A stretch of DNA of 64,000 nucleotides, taken from the NCBI GenBank assembly GCA_030749435.1, contig JASMKH010000005.1:29802-93801 (forward strand), in the 5' to 3' direction. Source of the stretch: Phycisphaerales bacterium (GTDB lineage Bacteria > Planctomycetota > Phycisphaerae > Phycisphaerales > SM1A02). Both the position numbers and the translations under genes were made by a program. Each line of letters starts with the position of its first letter. The first letter of the stretch is position 1. The notes below the pieces were generated by a model that saw only the letters and a program-made list of their open reading frames with translations, was not told the DNA's origin and made no database searches. Of this stretch, positions 44,771 to 53,100 are shown one piece after another.

Positions 44771-45568
44771 CTACTCCGCGTCGATCGCGGCCTGCAGAAT
44801 CTCCACGGCCCGAGCGATCTCCTTGGCTGGATCGCCTTCCCCCACGTAGTCAATCGCCACGTTGCTCTGATATCCGACCGACTTGGCGGCCTGCAGACCT
44901 GCGGCCAGATCCAGGCCACGGTGCGCCCCGCCTCGCTTGAATCCCTCACACCTGATGTGAATCGCGCCAGCGTAGGGCGCCAGTTTTCGAACATGCTCCA
45001 ACTGATCCTCGGCGGCCGCGGTGTCCCCATATGTCGGCAGGGCGCCGATCCGGAACCCGCCCACCTTCTTGATCAGCTCCGCCAACTGGTCGGACGACTG
45101 CGTGCCGCCCGGACCGGGCACCAGCAGCAGGTTCAGTTCGAGCCGCTCCACGGCCACCATCGCGTCCTGAATGGCCTGCGCAGCCCGATCCATCTCATCG
45201 GTGTCGTCCGCCGTGAGTGCCACCCGGACGGCCACGGAGTTGCACCCGAGCCTGTTGGCCGCGGTCGCGACCCTCGTCAGCCGCTGCGTCGCTGCCTGCT
45301 GCGTGGCCTCATCGTTGGAGCCCATTGCCAAGGGTTCGGTGTCCACGAGTACCAGACACGGGCAGGCAGCCTGATCGCCCCGATGCCGAAGCGTCGAGAG
45401 TTGCTCAACAGACCATCCGGCCAGCATGTCCACATCCACGCTGAGACCGCGCAGGCCGAACTCGGAACTGGCGAACGCGGGCGCGTCGAGAAGCGTCCGA
45501 GGGGGGTCGGCGTTGGGATCCAGCAGGGACTGGAGTGATCGTGTGGTGAGCGAAAGGAGCAGCGTCAT
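44771..45568 (-). CDS. Sugar-phosphate isomerase/epimerase-like TIM barrel
   Basis: 265 residues from ATG 45568. Sequence style is that of the xylose isomerase-like (AP endonuclease 2) barrel: LLSLTTRSL start, LVLVDTEPL, NRLGCNSVAVRVAL, then IGALPTYGD, GAIHIRCEGF, and SNVAIDYVGEG at the end. The usual metal ligands in the ENHGG and D.GN motifs are replaced (VPGPGG and PTYGD), so catalysis as an isomerase is doubtful. The ATG at 45568 is preferred over a longer frame that would cross the divergent gcvH promoter. A -10-like TATCCT lies at 45596-45591. It is first in the minus-strand group. Confidence 0.6.
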   Translation of the reverse strand: MTLLLSLTTRSLQSLLDPNADPPRTLLDAPAFASSEFGLRGLSVDVDMLAGWSVEQLSTLRHRGDQAACPCLVLVDTEPLAMGSNDEATQQAATQRLTRVATAANRLGCNSVAVRVALTADDTDEMDRAAQAIQDAMVAVERLELNLLLVPGPGGTQSSDQLAELIKKVGGFRIGALPTYGDTAAAEDQLEHVRKLAPYAGAIHIRCEGFKRGGAHRGLDLAAGLQAAKSVGYQSNVAIDYVGEGDPAKEIARAVEILQAAIDAE

Positions 45569-45631
45569 GGTGCAGTCAATCTGGGAGGCGAGGATAGCGG
45601 ATACGCAGCCAAGCCGCTGCCTGGCACCTGA

Positions 45632-45637
45632 TACCAT
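45632..45637 (+). promoter_or_regulatory. -10-like element ahead of gcvH
   Basis: TACCAT, 63 bases before ATG 45701. The leader also holds CAGGA-GCG-TCCTG (45685-45697), a short stem over the AGGAG ribosome site. Confidence 0.3.
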
Positions 45638-45700
45638 TGGCGTGTTCCATATCTCGGCCCGCGAGGGGTCCCCGATCCGACCGACAGGAGCGTCCTGCAG

Positions 45701-46081
45701 ATGTCCAGCCCGCCCGATTGTCGCTACTCCGACAGCCACGAGTGGTTCCGCGCCGAGGGAGACACGATCACCATCGGTATCACGCCTCACGCGGCAGCCG
45801 AGCTGACTGACGTCACCTTCGTCGAACTGCGGCCTGAGGGCACGACGCTCGGCGCCGGTGATGCCATCGGCGAGGTGGAGTCGGTCAAGACGACCAGCGA
45901 CATTTACTCGGTCGTCGCCGGAGAGATCGTGGCGGTCAATGATCAGGCGGTTCAGGAGCCCGCCCTGCTGAACAGCGATCCACAGGGCAACGGCTGGCTG
46001 GTCAAGGTTCGCACAGAGGACGCAGCACCGCTGGAACAGCTCATGGATGCCGCAGCCTACGACGAGAAGTACGGGGCGTGA
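45701..46081 (+). CDS. gcvH: Glycine cleavage system H protein
   Basis: Carries the aminomethyl group on a lipoyl arm between the P, T and L proteins. 126 residues. YSDSHEWFR opening; lipoyl-lysine Lys63 in GEVESVKTTSDIYS; NSDPQGNGWLVKV near the end. No gcvT, gcvP or lipoate ligase gene is nearby, so the system is dispersed or this H protein also serves in lipoate relay. Start ATG 45701 has AGGAG ten bases upstream. uvrB begins 16 bases after its stop. Confidence 0.95.
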   Translation: MSSPPDCRYSDSHEWFRAEGDTITIGITPHAAAELTDVTFVELRPEGTTLGAGDAIGEVESVKTTSDIYSVVAGEIVAVNDQAVQEPALLNSDPQGNGWLVKVRTEDAAPLEQLMDAAAYDEKYGA

Positions 46082-46097
46082 CGCTGCGGGCAGGCGG

Positions 46098-48173
46098 ATG
46101 AGCGCCGCGTACCGGATCGAGGCGGACTACCTGCCAACGGGTGACCAGCCTGCTGCGATCTCGCAATTGGTCGAGGGTGTGCGTCACGGCGCGCCATCAC
46201 AGGTGCTTCTCGGGGCCACCGGGACGGGCAAGACGTTCACCATGGCAAACGTCATTGCTGGCACGAACAGGCCATCGTTGGTCATCAGCCACAACAAGAC
46301 CCTCGCAGCCCAGCTCTACGAGGAGTTCAGGGCGCTCTTCCCGGATGCCGCCGTCTGCTACTTCGTGAGTTACTACGACTACTACCAGCCAGAGGCCTAC
46401 ATCCCGCAACGGGACATCTACATTGAGAAGGACGCCGCTCGAAACGACGATCTCGATCGATTGCGACTCTCCGCCACAAGTAATCTTCTCTCACGCGACG
46501 ATGTCATTGTCGTAGCCAGCGTCTCATGCATCTACGGTCTCGGGTCACCCGAAGCCTGGCAGAATCGGCTGCTGGCACTGCGAGTCGGTCAGCAGATCGA
46601 TCGCCGCGATCTTCTGCGATCGCTCACCGACATGCAGTACAACCGCACCGAGATCGAGTTCGAACGCGGCAAGTTCCGAGTCCGCGGCGACGTCATCGAG
46701 GTGTTCCCTGCCTATGAGCAGTTCGCGGTGCGCATTGAGTGCTTTGGCGATGATGTTGAGCGGATCTCCCTGATCCATCCGGTGTCCGGAGAGACGCTCG
46801 CCGAAGAGCATCAGGTGTTCATCTTCCCCGCTGTGCACTACGTACTCCCCGAAGACCGGCTGCAGCAGGCGATCTCGGACATCAGGGACGAGTGCACTGC
46901 GAGAACCGCCCAACTCAAGAAGGAGGGCAAACTGCTCGAGGCCCAGCGGCTCATGTCGCGGACCCGTTATGACCTTGAGATGCTGGCAGAGGTCGGCTAC
47001 TGCTCGGGCGTCGAGAACTACGCCCGCCACCTGGAGGGGCGGCCACCCGGGTCACGCCCGTCCACGCTGCTGGACTACTTCAACCATGTGCCCGGTCGGC
47101 AGCCGGGCGACTGGCTGGTCTTCATTGACGAGTCGCACGTCACGGTGCCTCAGATCCGTGCCATGTACAACGGTGATCGCGCCCGCAAGCAGGTACTCGT
47201 CGATCACGGGTTCCGACTTCCCAGCGCCCTGGACAACCGCCCGCTCAGGTTTGACGAGTTCGAGCAACTCGTACCGCAGATCATCCATGTGTCCGCAACG
47301 CCGAGCGATTACGAGTTGGAGTGTTCGGGCGGCGTCACGGCCGAGCAGGTCATTCGGCCGACCGGTCTGCTTGACCCCGTGATCGAGGTGCGACCGGCGT
47401 CGGGACAGGTTCCGGACTTCATCGAGACCTGCCGCATCGTCGCCGCCAGAGACCAGCGGATCATCGCCACCGTGTTGACCAAGCGGATGGCGGAGGATCT
47501 TGCCGGATTCCTTGAGGCGGAGGGGCTGAGTGTTCGATACCTGCACAGCGATATCGACACGCTGGACCGAATCGAAATCCTCAAAGCACTCCGCGAAGGC
47601 GATTTCGACGTCCTCATCGGCGTCAATCTGCTTCGTGAAGGCCTCGACTTGCCCGAAGTCGCGCTCGTCTGCGTCCTCGACGCCGACAAGGAGGGATTCC
47701 TGAGAAGCCGGACCAGCCTCATCCAGACGATCGGACGGGCGGCTCGCAACGTTGATGCCTCGTGCATCATGTACGCCGATCGAGTGACCGACTCCATGCA
47801 GGCCGCCATCGATGAGACTGCTCGGCGGCGGTCGGTCCAGGAAGCCCACAACGAGGCGCATGGCATCACACCGACGACCATCGTGAGGGCGGTTCGACAC
47901 GGCATTGAACGGGAACTCCAGGCCCGTCGGACCGCGCGGCAGGCGCTCGATCACCGGGCCACCGAGTCGCAACTCGATCAGGCGGAACTGCTCGAGTCGC
48001 TGGAACGCGAAATGCTGGAAGCTGCCGACCAACTCGAGTTCGAGCGGGCAGCCGCCCTGCGTGACCGGCTCGCCGCGATCCGCAGTGGCGAGGGTGATCC
48101 GAGGAGTCGCGAACAGACGCCTGCGCCGGGCACCCCACGCGGCCGCAAGCGACGCTCAAACTCTCGCCGCTGA
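46098..48173 (+). CDS. uvrB: Excinuclease ABC subunit B
   Basis: Damage-verifying helicase of nucleotide excision repair. 691 residues. LLGATGTGKTFTMANV is Walker A; the beta-hairpin region is SYYDYYQPEAYIP; IDESHVTVPQ is the DEAD-like block; LLREGLDLPEVALVC and TIGRAARN are helicase motifs V and VI; the C-terminal UVR coil is LEREMLEAADQLEFERAAALRD. ATG 46098 is chosen over 46047 because MSAAYRIEADYLPTGDQP is the family's start. It lies 16 bases after gcvH and is followed after 40 bases by purD. Confidence 0.97.
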   Translation: MSAAYRIEADYLPTGDQPAAISQLVEGVRHGAPSQVLLGATGTGKTFTMANVIAGTNRPSLVISHNKTLAAQLYEEFRALFPDAAVCYFVSYYDYYQPEAYIPQRDIYIEKDAARNDDLDRLRLSATSNLLSRDDVIVVASVSCIYGLGSPEAWQNRLLALRVGQQIDRRDLLRSLTDMQYNRTEIEFERGKFRVRGDVIEVFPAYEQFAVRIECFGDDVERISLIHPVSGETLAEEHQVFIFPAVHYVLPEDRLQQAISDIRDECTARTAQLKKEGKLLEAQRLMSRTRYDLEMLAEVGYCSGVENYARHLEGRPPGSRPSTLLDYFNHVPGRQPGDWLVFIDESHVTVPQIRAMYNGDRARKQVLVDHGFRLPSALDNRPLRFDEFEQLVPQIIHVSATPSDYELECSGGVTAEQVIRPTGLLDPVIEVRPASGQVPDFIETCRIVAARDQRIIATVLTKRMAEDLAGFLEAEGLSVRYLHSDIDTLDRIEILKALREGDFDVLIGVNLLREGLDLPEVALVCVLDADKEGFLRSRTSLIQTIGRAARNVDASCIMYADRVTDSMQAAIDETARRRSVQEAHNEAHGITPTTIVRAVRHGIERELQARRTARQALDHRATESQLDQAELLESLEREMLEAADQLEFERAAALRDRLAAIRSGEGDPRSREQTPAPGTPRGRKRRSNSRR

Positions 48174-48201
48174 GAATCCCCACTCCCCCCCACCTGCACG
48201 C

Positions 48202-48207
48202 TACGCT
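48202..48207 (+). promoter_or_regulatory. -10-like hexamer directly ahead of purD
   Basis: TACGCT, six bases before ATG 48214, with no ribosome binding site. It fits the leaderless pattern seen at other genes here. Confidence 0.35.
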
Positions 48208-48213
48208 GCCGAA

Positions 48214-49668
48214 ATGCCTGCACCCCCTCCACACTGTCCCGCTTCCTGCAACATCCTGCTTCTCGGCGGCGGTGGCCGCGAGCACGCCATCGCATGGAAA
48301 CTCAAGCAGTCGCCCCGCTGCGGCACCCTGTGGCTCACCGATCCGGGGAACGCCGGACTGGCCACCCTGGGCAAGCCCTGTCCTCACAAGTGGGATCCGA
48401 GCAATACCTTCCCGCTCCTGAACTGGTGCGAGAAGCAGGACATCGATCTCGTCATCGTCGGGCCCGAGCAGCCTCTGGCCGAAGGGATCACCGACGTGCT
48501 CAAGAGTGATCGGCGGCAGGTCTTCGGACCGAGCAAGGCAGGGGCGCAGGTCGAAGCGGACAAGTCCTTCGCCAAGGAACTCATGAAGCAGGCGGCGATC
48601 CCAACTGCGGAGAGTCGTACGCTCGACTCGGTGAACATGGCACAGCGATGGGTGCTTCGGGGCATCGAGTCTGAACTCGCCGACGAAAAGATCGCCGAAG
48701 ACGCCGCCCCCCTGCTTCGATGGCTCGGGTCGAGCGATGACCGGGCAATCGTCGCCATGCCACCGATCGCGGAGGCGGTGCGGGACCTGCTCGCGCACCG
48801 GGAAGAACCACTGGTCATCAAGGCCTGCGGGCTTGCCGCCGGCAAAGGCGTCATTCTCTGCCCGACGACCCTCGCCGCGCTGGAGGCCATCAAGACCATC
48901 ATGGTCGACGAGGCGTTCGGCGAGGCGGGCCGTCGGATCATCATCGAGGAGATGCTGCAGGGACAGGAAGTGAGCATCCTCGCGCTGGTCGACGGTCGGA
49001 CAATGTGGATTCTCGATCCGTGCCAGGACCACAAGCAGGTCGGCGAGGGCGACGTGGGGCCCAATACCGGCGGCATGGGCGCCTACAGCCCCGCCCCGCT
49101 GGTCAGCGCCGAGCAACTTGAGGAGATCGAGCGAACGGTCCTCATTCCAATGATGGACGCCATGCGGCGAAGAGACATCGACTACCGAGGCGTCCTGTAC
49201 GCGGGCCTCATGCTCACCCCAGGCGGCCCGAAGGTGCTCGAGTTCAACTGCCGGTTCGGCGACCCGGAGTGCCAGCCGCTCATGGCTCGGCTTCAGGGCG
49301 ATCTGGTCGACATCCTGTGGCGGACCGCGGTTGGGTCGCTGGTCGACGCCAGCATCGAGTTCGACCCTCAGTCGGCATGCTGCGTCGTGCTGTGCAGTGA
49401 GGGCTACCCCGGCGCCTATGAGCGAGGGCGACCGATCGCGGGAATCGAGGGCCTTGAAGACGAGCGTCTGGTCATCTTCCATGCCGGAAGCACAGTCAAT
49501 CACCAAGGCACGCTCGTCAATACCGGCGGCCGCGTACTCGGTGTCACCGCGATCGCCCCCTCATTGGAGGAAGCCCGAGCACGCGCCAACGCGGCGTGCG
49601 AAACGATCTCGCTTCCCGGCGGTTTCTATCGCAGCGACATCGGCTGCCGGATGGCGCCCACGCCCTGA
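48214..49668 (+). CDS. purD: Phosphoribosylamine-glycine ligase
   Basis: Joins phosphoribosylamine and glycine in purine synthesis. 484 residues, about 60 longer than most. ILLLGGGGREHAIAWKL opens the N domain; VIVGPEQPLAEGI follows; the ATP-grasp core has LVIKACGLAAGKGV (the usual KADGLAAGKGV with Cys for Asp) and PNTGGMGAYSPAP; LEFNCRFGDPE is the metal site. An insert of roughly 40 residues (about 135-180) precedes the ATP-grasp loop. ATG 48214 matches the family start and lies behind TACGCT. purN at 13.4 kb serves the next step. Confidence 0.93.
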   Translation: MPAPPPHCPASCNILLLGGGGREHAIAWKLKQSPRCGTLWLTDPGNAGLATLGKPCPHKWDPSNTFPLLNWCEKQDIDLVIVGPEQPLAEGITDVLKSDRRQVFGPSKAGAQVEADKSFAKELMKQAAIPTAESRTLDSVNMAQRWVLRGIESELADEKIAEDAAPLLRWLGSSDDRAIVAMPPIAEAVRDLLAHREEPLVIKACGLAAGKGVILCPTTLAALEAIKTIMVDEAFGEAGRRIIIEEMLQGQEVSILALVDGRTMWILDPCQDHKQVGEGDVGPNTGGMGAYSPAPLVSAEQLEEIERTVLIPMMDAMRRRDIDYRGVLYAGLMLTPGGPKVLEFNCRFGDPECQPLMARLQGDLVDILWRTAVGSLVDASIEFDPQSACCVVLCSEGYPGAYERGRPIAGIEGLEDERLVIFHAGSTVNHQGTLVNTGGRVLGVTAIAPSLEEARARANAACETISLPGGFYRSDIGCRMAPTP

Positions 49669-49677
49669 GCCCGAGCG

Positions 49678-50025
49678 CTACGAAGCCCGCCACGCGAAGA
49701 TCATCGCCGCCACGGCGTAGAGCAGCACGACGGCTGGCACGGCAACGAGCAGAATCCGCGCTGTCAGCGAGCGCACCATTGAGACTGCCTCAACGCCTGG
49801 CCGAAGTGGATCTGGTCCCAGCCTTCTCCGAGGCCGTATCCACAGCCCGGCAGCGTGGCATCCGCCCCATACCATCGGCCAGATCCAGAGCGTCATGCCC
49901 AGTCCGGGCGCACTTCCCGTTCGGCTGAGCAGGTACCAAGCCACGGCCAGGCACGCTTCGGCGGCAATGGCCAAGGCGGGCCCTGCCCAGCGCTGCCGCT
50001 CCACAGACACCCGGGTCAGTCCCAA
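49678..50025 (-). CDS. Small three-helix membrane protein
   Basis: Up to 115 residues. Three hydrophobic segments: LAIAAEACLAVAWYLLS, MTLWIWPMVWGGCHAAGLWI and ILLVAVPAVVLLYAVAAMIF. I recognise no family. The longest frame begins at TTG 50025, ten bases before the stop of the giant secreted protein gene; GTG at 50010 or 50004 may be the real start. Its position makes it the likely second gene of the giant protein's transcript. It ends nine bases from purD on the other strand. Confidence 0.45.
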   Translation of the reverse strand: MGLTRVSVERQRWAGPALAIAAEACLAVAWYLLSRTGSAPGLGMTLWIWPMVWGGCHAAGLWIRPRRRLGPDPLRPGVEAVSMVRSLTARILLVAVPAVVLLYAVAAMIFAWRAS

Positions 50026-50180
50026 TGCGAGAGGAGGCGGATCAGGTCGTCTACGCCCACCTTGCCGCTTCCATCGAGATCGGCGCGGCTTGCATCCGAA
50101 CCCCAGTTGGCGAACAACTGCAGCAGATCGTCGGCCCCGACCCTTCCGTCGCCGGTCAGATCGCCTTCACGGCGGGACCC
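50016..50180 (-). other. Dockerin-like double EF-hand end of the giant protein
   Basis: Two calcium-loop repeats of the form D-x-x-G-D-G-x-V-x-x-D-D-L followed by LLQLFANWG or LLSHWD. These repeats end many exported proteins in Phycisphaerae-like genomes; whether they bind a cohesin partner is unknown. Confidence 0.7.
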
Positions 50181-53100
50181 GCCAGTCAGGGGGAAGGTCT
50201 GCGTCGGTGGACACTGAGCCGATGTGTAGCCCAGTTCCGACTTGTACCCCAACCATCGCCCGTCCCGAGAGAGGCACCGCGCTTCATCGGCAGCGACGTA
50301 GGTAATCGTCGAGGAGGTCCCACCGATGCCGGACGACACGGGCACAATCACCTCACACTCGCCCGGAGCGCACAGATCGAGTTCAACGACCCCGCACAGC
50401 GATGGACAGTCAACACCCAGCGCAAACGTGCCGCCCTCGGCAACGCACTCCGCCGATGTCAACTTGACACAGACCGGGCCGAACTCGGTCGTCTGCATGC
50501 AGCACCGACCGATCCACGGATCCTGCGTGGGCGGGCAGCCTCCCGGATTGGCGTGGGTTCCATAGGGGTTCTCGTCGTCGGAGAGGAAGCGACCTCCCGC
50601 CAGAATGCAGTCGAACCGATGAACCTGCGGGACGCACTCGTACTCATGGCAGCACGCGCCGAGGGGGTTGGCCGGATCAGGCTGCGTCTCGGGTTGGTCT
50701 GCAGGCACAATGTCCCTGCCCAGATCGGGGACTCCCTCACTGCACGTGACAATCTCGGGGTACCAGGTGCCCCCGAGGGTGTTCTCGCAGACGTTCTGCG
50801 TGAGATCGGACGTACAGACCGGAAGGCCGCTGACGGCCAGCGAGCACACACCCGTCGCGGCGGTCGAGTCGCAGGCCGTGCACAACACGCCATCACCGAG
50901 ATAGGTGCCATAGACCAGATCGCAGACGTCCTTCGTGAAACCATCGCAGCAGACGTCGACGTCGGTGAGGCAGCACGCGCCGGTTCCTGACGGATTGCAG
51001 GAGTTGGCGCCGCAGGTCTCGCCTTCCCTGAACACAATCAGATCCGGTGGATTGGCGGGGTCGACGTACCAGAGTGACTCGCACTCCACTTCGGACCACC
51101 CGTCGGCGATGCAGACGAGCCCCGCTCCGGAGTCCACGCAGCAGGCGCCGAGCGGTCCGCAGGGCACCTCATCACATCGCGCCACCACCGACCAGGAGGT
51201 CGAGGCGATCAGTGGATCCGGCTCGTAGGCCTCACAGTCGTCCCGGGTCAGGTCCGCGCAGAACCGTTCTCCGCCGAGCGTCGTCACGCAGCAGGCGCCC
51301 ACCGTTCCGGACGGGTCGGGGGGCGAGATCGGCACGAGCGGCGTCGTCGAGAGATCCTCAAAGTTGCAGACCGGATACACGCACTCCGTGTCCCACAGCG
51401 GCTGCGGTGGCCCGATCGTGGGGAACCACGGTTCGGCAGGGTCGCAGTAGTCCGTGCCGTGGCTCTCGGCCGACATCGTGAGCATGACGCCGCCAATGTC
51501 GCGGCACTCTTCGCAGGTCAGCAGCGCGCAGGCCGGCTTGTCGTTTGGTCCCTCGTAGCAGCACGGCGCGGTGCGGCGACACCAGTCCCGCTCGCAGCAA
51601 CTCGTGCCGGACCCGTGGAAGAACCCCGAGGCGTTTCGGTCAAAGGACCAGCCCCAGCGATACTCCGGGTCGCTCAACGAGGGGGGAAGCCAGTCCCAGT
51701 TCCAGCCCAAAGCCGCGCAGTCATAGGCCGTCGTCTGGATGCACAACCCGTCGACGCAGCAGGCGCCGAAAGCATTGGTTGGCTCCGAGATCACGCAGAA
51801 ACTCCCCCCGGTCCACCACGCATCGCGACCGGGAAGATCATCGGTGGCTTCCAGACACTGCACGAGGATGACGCCGTCGACGGGCACGAACGCCCGGTCA
51901 GGTGGGCCGCACGAACCGCTGCTCGGGCCTGCAATCGGGTTCGGGCCCGGCACATAGGGCGATGCCGGACCACATGCCACTCCGACCGTACCGAAGGGGT
52001 ACACGTCGAAGAATGTGTTGGCGGCTGATCCGGCAGCATCCGCGACCCACACCCGCAGGAAGGCGTCTTCGGCAAGCGTCGATCCGACTGCATCCCATTC
52101 CAGGATGAGCCCCGACCATGCGAAGGCGGAGATCTCCGCAGCTGCGGAGTCGACAACCTCGATAACATCAGCCGCCGTTGGATCCGGCACCGAGGGCGGC
52201 ACCGGGGGCTCGGCCACGCTCTCGGGACAATCGCCTGGGATCGCCGGATTACAGATGATCGTGTAACTGGCCGAACAGGGCTGCTCGATGATTCGAACCA
52301 GGGCCTCCGCTTCCTCCGGCTGGATGCCAGGGATCGGGGCGGGGGTTCCATCGGGAAGCTCGTACGCGGAAGGATCGGTCGTGATGCGATACTCGAAGAA
52401 GTCGATGCCGCAGGACTCACTCGGCGGCGTGTACTCGACCACCCGGCTGCCGTTCGGGTTCGCGGGATCCTCCACGATGTCGATCGTGCCGCCGAGAATC
52501 GTCAACCCCGGGAGCGCTGCGTCACCATCGGGAACCCAGTCCCACCAGAGGTCCTGGGGCAAACCGGGGTCGAATGGGTCGTTCTCCCAGACCGAGAGGT
52601 CGGTCACATCCAGCGGGAAGATAGGCCAGGGATCTTCGTCCGGGTCCCACGTCGAGGGGTCCCAGGGGTCGCCTGTGATCGGGTCGTAAGGCTCGAAGGT
52701 GTTCTGGTCGAAGCAGCCCGGCGTGACGTCGTTGGCCATGACGTCCAGCAACTGACTGCCGCCGGGAACCATGCGGAAGAGATCATCGGCGGCATAGGGC
52801 GTGCCTGGCGTGCTCGGATCCAGACCACCGGACCCGGACCAGGAGCAGTCCATCGTCGCAAACCGGGCATAGATTCGCGCCGCCATCTCGGACCTGAAGC
52901 GAAGTTGCACGTTCGCCGATCCGCCGGGACACACATGGCAGAAACTCATGAGCGTGGAAGGCATGCTGCTCGTGCTGATGAACGGGCTGGAGAGGTCGAA
53001 CAGGTCGGCATAGAAGAAACGATGATCGCAGTCGAGACTGGCCCGAACGCCCTCGCAGGGTGGACCGAAGCAGGTGTCGTACCCGTACAGGCTCGTCTCA

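Noticed and set aside
50016..50180. Cellulosome-type dockerin
   Set aside because: The EF-hands look dockerin-like, but there is no cohesin, cellulase or carbohydrate-active catalytic domain in the window, so only the neutral label is used.
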